Assembly (NCBI RefSeq): GCF_001954135.1
Contig: NZ_MBEQ01000003.1
Coordinates: 1 to 64,000 of the forward strand
Direction: 5' to 3'
DNA: 64,000 nucleotides
DNA from: Mycobacterium sp. GA-1841
GTDB taxonomy: Bacteria > Actinomycetota > Actinomycetes > Mycobacteriales > Mycobacteriaceae
Positions 60,999 through 64,000 of this stretch are shown here, piece by piece (within the stretch, counting starts at the first letter, position 1; every line of letters starts with the position of its first letter). The notes beneath the pieces are model-generated. The model had not been told where the DNA came from. It saw only the letters and a program-made list of their open reading frames with translations, and searched no databases. The position numbers were made by a program, and so were the translations under genes.

Positions 60999-61637
60999 GT
61001 GGGGAAAGGTATGTTGGCCGGCGCCCGGGGGCGGGTACTGGCGCTGGCCGCGTCGATCACGATCGCCGGGGGCATGGTGTGGGCGCAGAACACCGAGTCG
61101 CAGTGTTGCGCGGAAGCTCCCGCAGCTGCCCCGCCCACCAGTGCGGCACCGGTACCGGTCGCCGCGAAGGCCGAGTTGGTTGCGGCCAGCGCACCCGTGG
61201 TTGCCCGGGACTTCCAGTTCACGCTGCCGAAAGGGCCGGCCCCCGAGAACGGGCTACAGGTCAAGACGATCTGGGTGGCCCGCGCCATCGCCGTGATGTT
61301 CCCTGAGATCACCACGATCGGCGGATACCGGCAGGACGCATTGAAGTGGCATCCCAACGGTCTGGCGATCGATGTGATGATCCCGAACTACCACTCCGAG
61401 AGAGGTATTGCCCTCGGTAACCAGATTGCCGGTTTCGCCTTGGCCAACGCCAAACGCTGGGGCGTGTTGCACGTGATCTGGCGCCAAGGCCTCTATCCCG
61501 GGATCGGCGCACCGCACTGGACCGCCGACTACGGCAACGAGACCCTCAACCATTTCGACCACGTGCACATCGCCACGGACGGCGGCGGTTACCCCACCGG
61601 CCACGAGACGTACTTCCTGGGGTCGATGAAACGTTAG
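60999..61637 (+). CDS. Secreted LAS-type (M15-like) metallopeptidase
   Basis: A 212-residue exported protein. A signal sequence covers about residues 1-29 (LALAASITIAGGMVWAQ), then an Ala/Pro linker with a CC pair. The domain has the LAS zinc pattern: H118PNGLAID125 (H-x6-D) and H188-x-H190 in HFDHVHIA. Such proteins are DD- or LD-carboxypeptidases of peptidoglycan; the residues between, GGYRQDALKWHP, fit the SGYR-type oxyanion strand. GTG start at 60999. Divergent from the kinase gene. Confidence 0.78.
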   Translation: MGKGMLAGARGRVLALAASITIAGGMVWAQNTESQCCAEAPAAAPPTSAAPVPVAAKAELVAASAPVVARDFQFTLPKGPAPENGLQVKTIWVARAIAVMFPEITTIGGYRQDALKWHPNGLAIDVMIPNYHSERGIALGNQIAGFALANAKRWGVLHVIWRQGLYPGIGAPHWTADYGNETLNHFDHVHIATDGGGYPTGHETYFLGSMKR

Positions 61638-62845
61638 GCGGCGCTGACGTGCTCCGCCGACTGCCCGATGGTGGCAGCGTCGCCGCCAATGATGGTGTGC
61701 AGCAAGGCCTGTTGCTCACGCTGCCCGCGGCGTACCGCGCGCTCCAGCCCTGTGCTCGACGCCATCGCGACCACACTGCGGATCAGGTTGACCGGCATCT
61801 TCACCACCGGATACCAGGGCGGCATGTACGCCGGTAGGCCCAATACCCGCATCGCGCCGGGCCCGAGGAAGGCACTGGTGATCGACAGGTGCTGCGCCCA
61901 CGCCAGGCGACGGCGCAGGCGACTGACGCTGCGGTAGTGCCACGACAGCGGGTCCTCGGCCATCGGCACCGAAAGCTGTTGCGTGGTCTCGTCGGGGCGG
62001 GCCAGCGCGGTGGAGGTGTGATAGAGCACGCGGATGCTGTCGCGGAAGGTGCGGGGCAACCACTCGTCTTCGACGCCGATCAACCACCCGACGTACCGGG
62101 TCAGGTGCGCGATCGCGTCGAGTTCGCCTGGGGCGGGGAGGATTCCCATTCCCAGCGAGGCCACCGGCGGCGCAATGAGCGCGCCGACCAACGTCGCAGC
62201 CATATCGGTTTGATTGACCGGCACACCCCATTCGTCGGCACGCCAGTCCGGCATCGCCGCGACGTGCCGACGCACGAATCCGTGGATCAACCGGACATGC
62301 AGCGTCGATCGATAGCCGAGCCCGAGCGGGTCGAGACCACCGTCGGAGATGACGTCCATCGCCCATTGCATCGTCTCGGCGAAACGCTGGTTCGAGCCTT
62401 TCTCCAAGGCACCGGTACGCAGCAGGGTCTTGTTGAAACCCGAGAACTGGTAGCCGCCGAGCAGGGAGACGTCGCGCGCGATGGACATGCCGTCGGAGCC
62501 ACCGCGCAGCAGCGCCCGTTGACCTTTGCGCAGTTTGTCCCGGTCCACCCAATCCGGAACCGTCTCGACGGCAAGGAAGAACTCGCGCAACGGTTCCGGA
62601 GCCTCCGGCACGTTGGCGATACCCACGGTCAGCGCCCGCTCGAACAGTGGACGCATCTGCGCCATCCCCGCCGACGCCATCCACTCGACCAGGCGATCCA
62701 TCGGCTCGTCACCGACGGTCAGCCGCTCCCCGAGCCGGCGCCACTGGGCGGCGTCGGGATCGCGAACTCCCACCGCTTTCGCGAACGCGCGCACGCCGCC
62801 CGGAACCGTGAGCGGCTGCTCGGGATGACGAGCCGGGATATTCAT
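61634..62845 (-). CDS. MpaB/rubber-oxygenase family oxygenase (DUF2236)
   Basis: A 403-residue protein of the family that includes latex-clearing protein and fungal MpaB. An Arg/His-containing stretch (HVRLIHGFVRRHVAAMPDW) is the conserved heme or metal neighbourhood; further helices contain LTRYVGWLIGVEDEWLP. Known members cleave isoprenoid or prenyl double bonds with b-type heme. ATG at 62843-62845 has GGAGGG. It is divergent from a TetR gene over a palindrome that may repress it. Its stop overlaps that of the peptidase gene. Confidence 0.8.
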   Translation of the reverse strand: MNIPARHPEQPLTVPGGVRAFAKAVGVRDPDAAQWRRLGERLTVGDEPMDRLVEWMASAGMAQMRPLFERALTVGIANVPEAPEPLREFFLAVETVPDWVDRDKLRKGQRALLRGGSDGMSIARDVSLLGGYQFSGFNKTLLRTGALEKGSNQRFAETMQWAMDVISDGGLDPLGLGYRSTLHVRLIHGFVRRHVAAMPDWRADEWGVPVNQTDMAATLVGALIAPPVASLGMGILPAPGELDAIAHLTRYVGWLIGVEDEWLPRTFRDSIRVLYHTSTALARPDETTQQLSVPMAEDPLSWHYRSVSRLRRRLAWAQHLSITSAFLGPGAMRVLGLPAYMPPWYPVVKMPVNLIRSVVAMASSTGLERAVRRGQREQQALLHTIIGGDAATIGQSAEHVSAA

Positions 62846-62862
62846 CAGCGCCCTCCGCACAA

Positions 62863-62882
62863 CTGACTACGCATGTAGTCAG
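62863..62882. promoter_or_regulatory. Palindromic operator between the oxygenase and TetR genes
   Basis: CTGACTAC at 62863-62870 and GTAGTCAG at 62875-62882 form perfect 8-base arms around GCAT. It lies 18 bases from the oxygenase start and 29 from the TetR start, so the regulator could block both promoters. Confidence 0.75.
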
Positions 62883-62910
62883 AATCTAGGCTGCGAGTAG
62901 GGTGCTGTCA

Positions 62911-63549
62911 ATGAAGCGCACGCAGGTGGTGCGTGGCTACGGCGGCATCAGCGCGGCCGATCGCCGCACCGAACGACGCAGCAAGCTGCTGGCCGCCGGT
63001 CGGCAGCTCTGGGGCGAAGCCGGCATCTCGGAGGTGACCGTCCGCGCGGTGTGCACCGCGGCAGGACTGACGTCGCGCTACTTCTACGAACAATTCCCCA
63101 GCCGGGACGCGCTGCTGTTTGCCATCTCCGACGACGTGCGCGACCAGTTGCTGGACGCCCTGGTGCACGCCGGCGTCGGCGACCCCGGCACGCTGACCGA
63201 CAAACTGCGCTCCGCACTGACGGCATTTCTCGACATCATCGCGGCCGATCCGCACATCCACCGCATCGCCACCGGCGATGTGAGCAGCGTTGCGGGCCTG
63301 GCCGAACACCGCACACACATCCTGGACATGATCACCGGGCTGATCGTCCAGCACGCGCCGTCCGTCTTGCACGCCGAGACGCCGAACCCGTCGGCGTTGC
63401 GCCGCGGCGCCCAATTCATGGTGGGCGGGGTGAACCAGATCATCGAAGCCTGGCTCGCCGATCCGATCGAGACCACACAGGAACTCGCGGCCGAATGCGC
63501 TGATCTGTGTGTGGCGGTGGTGCGCGGCGTCGCGCACACCGGTGATTGA
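62911..63549 (+). CDS. TetR-family repressor
   Basis: A 212-residue regulator: N-terminal helix-turn-helix (RSKLLAAGRQLWGEAGISEV then VRAVCTAAGLTSRYFYEQFP, with the typical SRYFYEQF recognition helix) and a hydrophobic ligand domain. ATG at 62911; an in-frame GTG at 62902 is less likely. Divergent from the oxygenase gene and next to a palindrome, it should control both; the ligand is probably the oxygenase substrate or product. Confidence 0.92.
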   Translation: MKRTQVVRGYGGISAADRRTERRSKLLAAGRQLWGEAGISEVTVRAVCTAAGLTSRYFYEQFPSRDALLFAISDDVRDQLLDALVHAGVGDPGTLTDKLRSALTAFLDIIAADPHIHRIATGDVSSVAGLAEHRTHILDMITGLIVQHAPSVLHAETPNPSALRRGAQFMVGGVNQIIEAWLADPIETTQELAAECADLCVAVVRGVAHTGD

Positions 63550-63611
63550 CGGTTTCACCGCACCCGATGACGGCAACCCTCACAGCGACAACGCGAGCAG
63601 GGAGACCACCG

Positions 63612-63782
63612 ATGAGCCATCCGAGTTCGGACGAAACCGAGTCCGACGTCGAGCGCGATCCGCACGTGGCCGATTCCCGGGCCGGGCGGGACGCTGACGG
63701 AAGCTACGTGGGCCGGGCCTCGTCCGACGACGATTTCGACAGCGGTGAAACCGGGGCCGAGGCGCGTAGTTCGGACACCTGA
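63612..63782 (+). CDS. Small acidic Ser/Asp-rich protein
   Basis: A 56-residue protein beginning MSHPSSDETESDVERDPHVA and ending EARSSDT, disordered in character and without hydrophobic core. The ATG at 63612 follows GGGAGA. It is 62 bases after the TetR stop and may be in its transcript. Small acidic proteins of this kind are frequent in mycobacteria; function unknown. Confidence 0.6.
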   Translation: MSHPSSDETESDVERDPHVADSRAGRDADGSYVGRASSDDDFDSGETGAEARSSDT

Positions 63783-64000
63783 GTAGCCGATGTGGTGAAC
63801 TCCATAGCATTTGCCACAGTGGCCGCATGTCACTGCGGCGAAGTGGCGCCGGACACAGGCCGAACGTTCAGCACGACCTGGCAGACCTGATCGCCGATTG
63901 CTGCGCGTCGCCATTCTGAACTGCTGATTTCCGGGCTTCACCGCCCGATCGAGCCCGTCGGATCGGGGCACCGTAGAGTGCCACGGTCAGGGTGACCTAT
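63783..64000. other. Right-edge region without a convincing gene
   Basis: No supported coding frame. CCCGATC (63944-63950) and GATCGGG (63961-63967) could form a weak hairpin, TAGAGT at 63974-63979 resembles a -10, and a GTG at 63992 could open a gene beyond the window. Confidence 0.35.

Noticed and set aside
63555..63971. A Cys-rich 138-codon minus-strand frame at the right edge
   Set aside because: It runs antisense to the small acidic protein, lacks a ribosome-binding site, and the cysteines come from ordinary GC-rich antisense codons.

Overview
The window is high-GC actinobacterial DNA from a mycobacterium, most likely a rapid grower (Mycolicibacterium). From about 1.2 to 35.3 kb the gene order follows the M. 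tuberculosis block Rv1846c to Rv1814: blaI, M56 peptidase, gnd, guaB1, two CNNM/CorC proteins, glcB, a VWA protein, gcvP, two MerR regulators around a DUF151 nuclease, garA, gcvH, DUF881/sbp/DUF881, pgsA2, secA2, a BacA-type ABC importer, a flavoprotein, a secreted serine protease and erg3. The PE_PGRS genes, vapBC13 and ilvG that I recall between these genes in M. tuberculosis are absent. Protein identities come from recognised motifs and remembered relatives; no database search was run.

Layout. 1-1.06 kb: an iron-controlled FhuF-like gene with a good IdeR-type box at each end. 1.2-9.2 kb: antibiotic-sensing repressor/protease pair, pentose phosphate and purine salvage genes, ion-transport-type membrane proteins. 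9.2-20.2 kb: central carbon and glycine metabolism (malate synthase, glycine cleavage P and H proteins, the FHA regulator GarA) with a tandem glycine riboswitch before gcvP. 20.2-29.3 kb: envelope genes, the accessory translocase SecA2 and a tandem pair of BacA-type importers. 29.3-38.8 kb: redox and secreted proteins (flavoprotein, VOC protein, serine protease, LysM lectin, a frameshifted FAD oxidase, Erg3, carboxylesterase) and transporters (SMR pair, MFS).

38.9-47.9 kb: malQ, small secreted proteins, a probable diiron protein coupled to its own reductase, NUDIX and SGNH hydrolases. 48-55.3 kb: a lipid/steroid-type catabolic cluster (two acyl-CoA ligases, SRPBCC, P450, SDR, MFS). 55.6-57.9 kb: long-form isocitrate lyase (Icl2), the second glyoxylate-shunt enzyme in the window. 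58-63.8 kb: membrane acyltransferase, an Rv2004c-like two-domain kinase with a DosR-like site, a secreted M15-type peptidase, and an MpaB-type oxygenase divergent from a TetR regulator over a clean palindrome.

How parts fit: glcB and icl2 supply both glyoxylate-shunt steps; GarA restrains oxidative TCA flux; the riboswitch ties gcvP to glycine. The most interesting points are the E/ExxH/E/ExxH protein with its 2Fe-2S reductase, the duplicated 3' ends around a perfect hairpin at 13.6 kb, the iron boxes around an Fe-S-motif-deficient FhuF-like protein, the DosR-like box at 60.9 kb, and two G-run frameshifts. No tRNA, rRNA, CRISPR array, insertion sequence or phage gene was seen.
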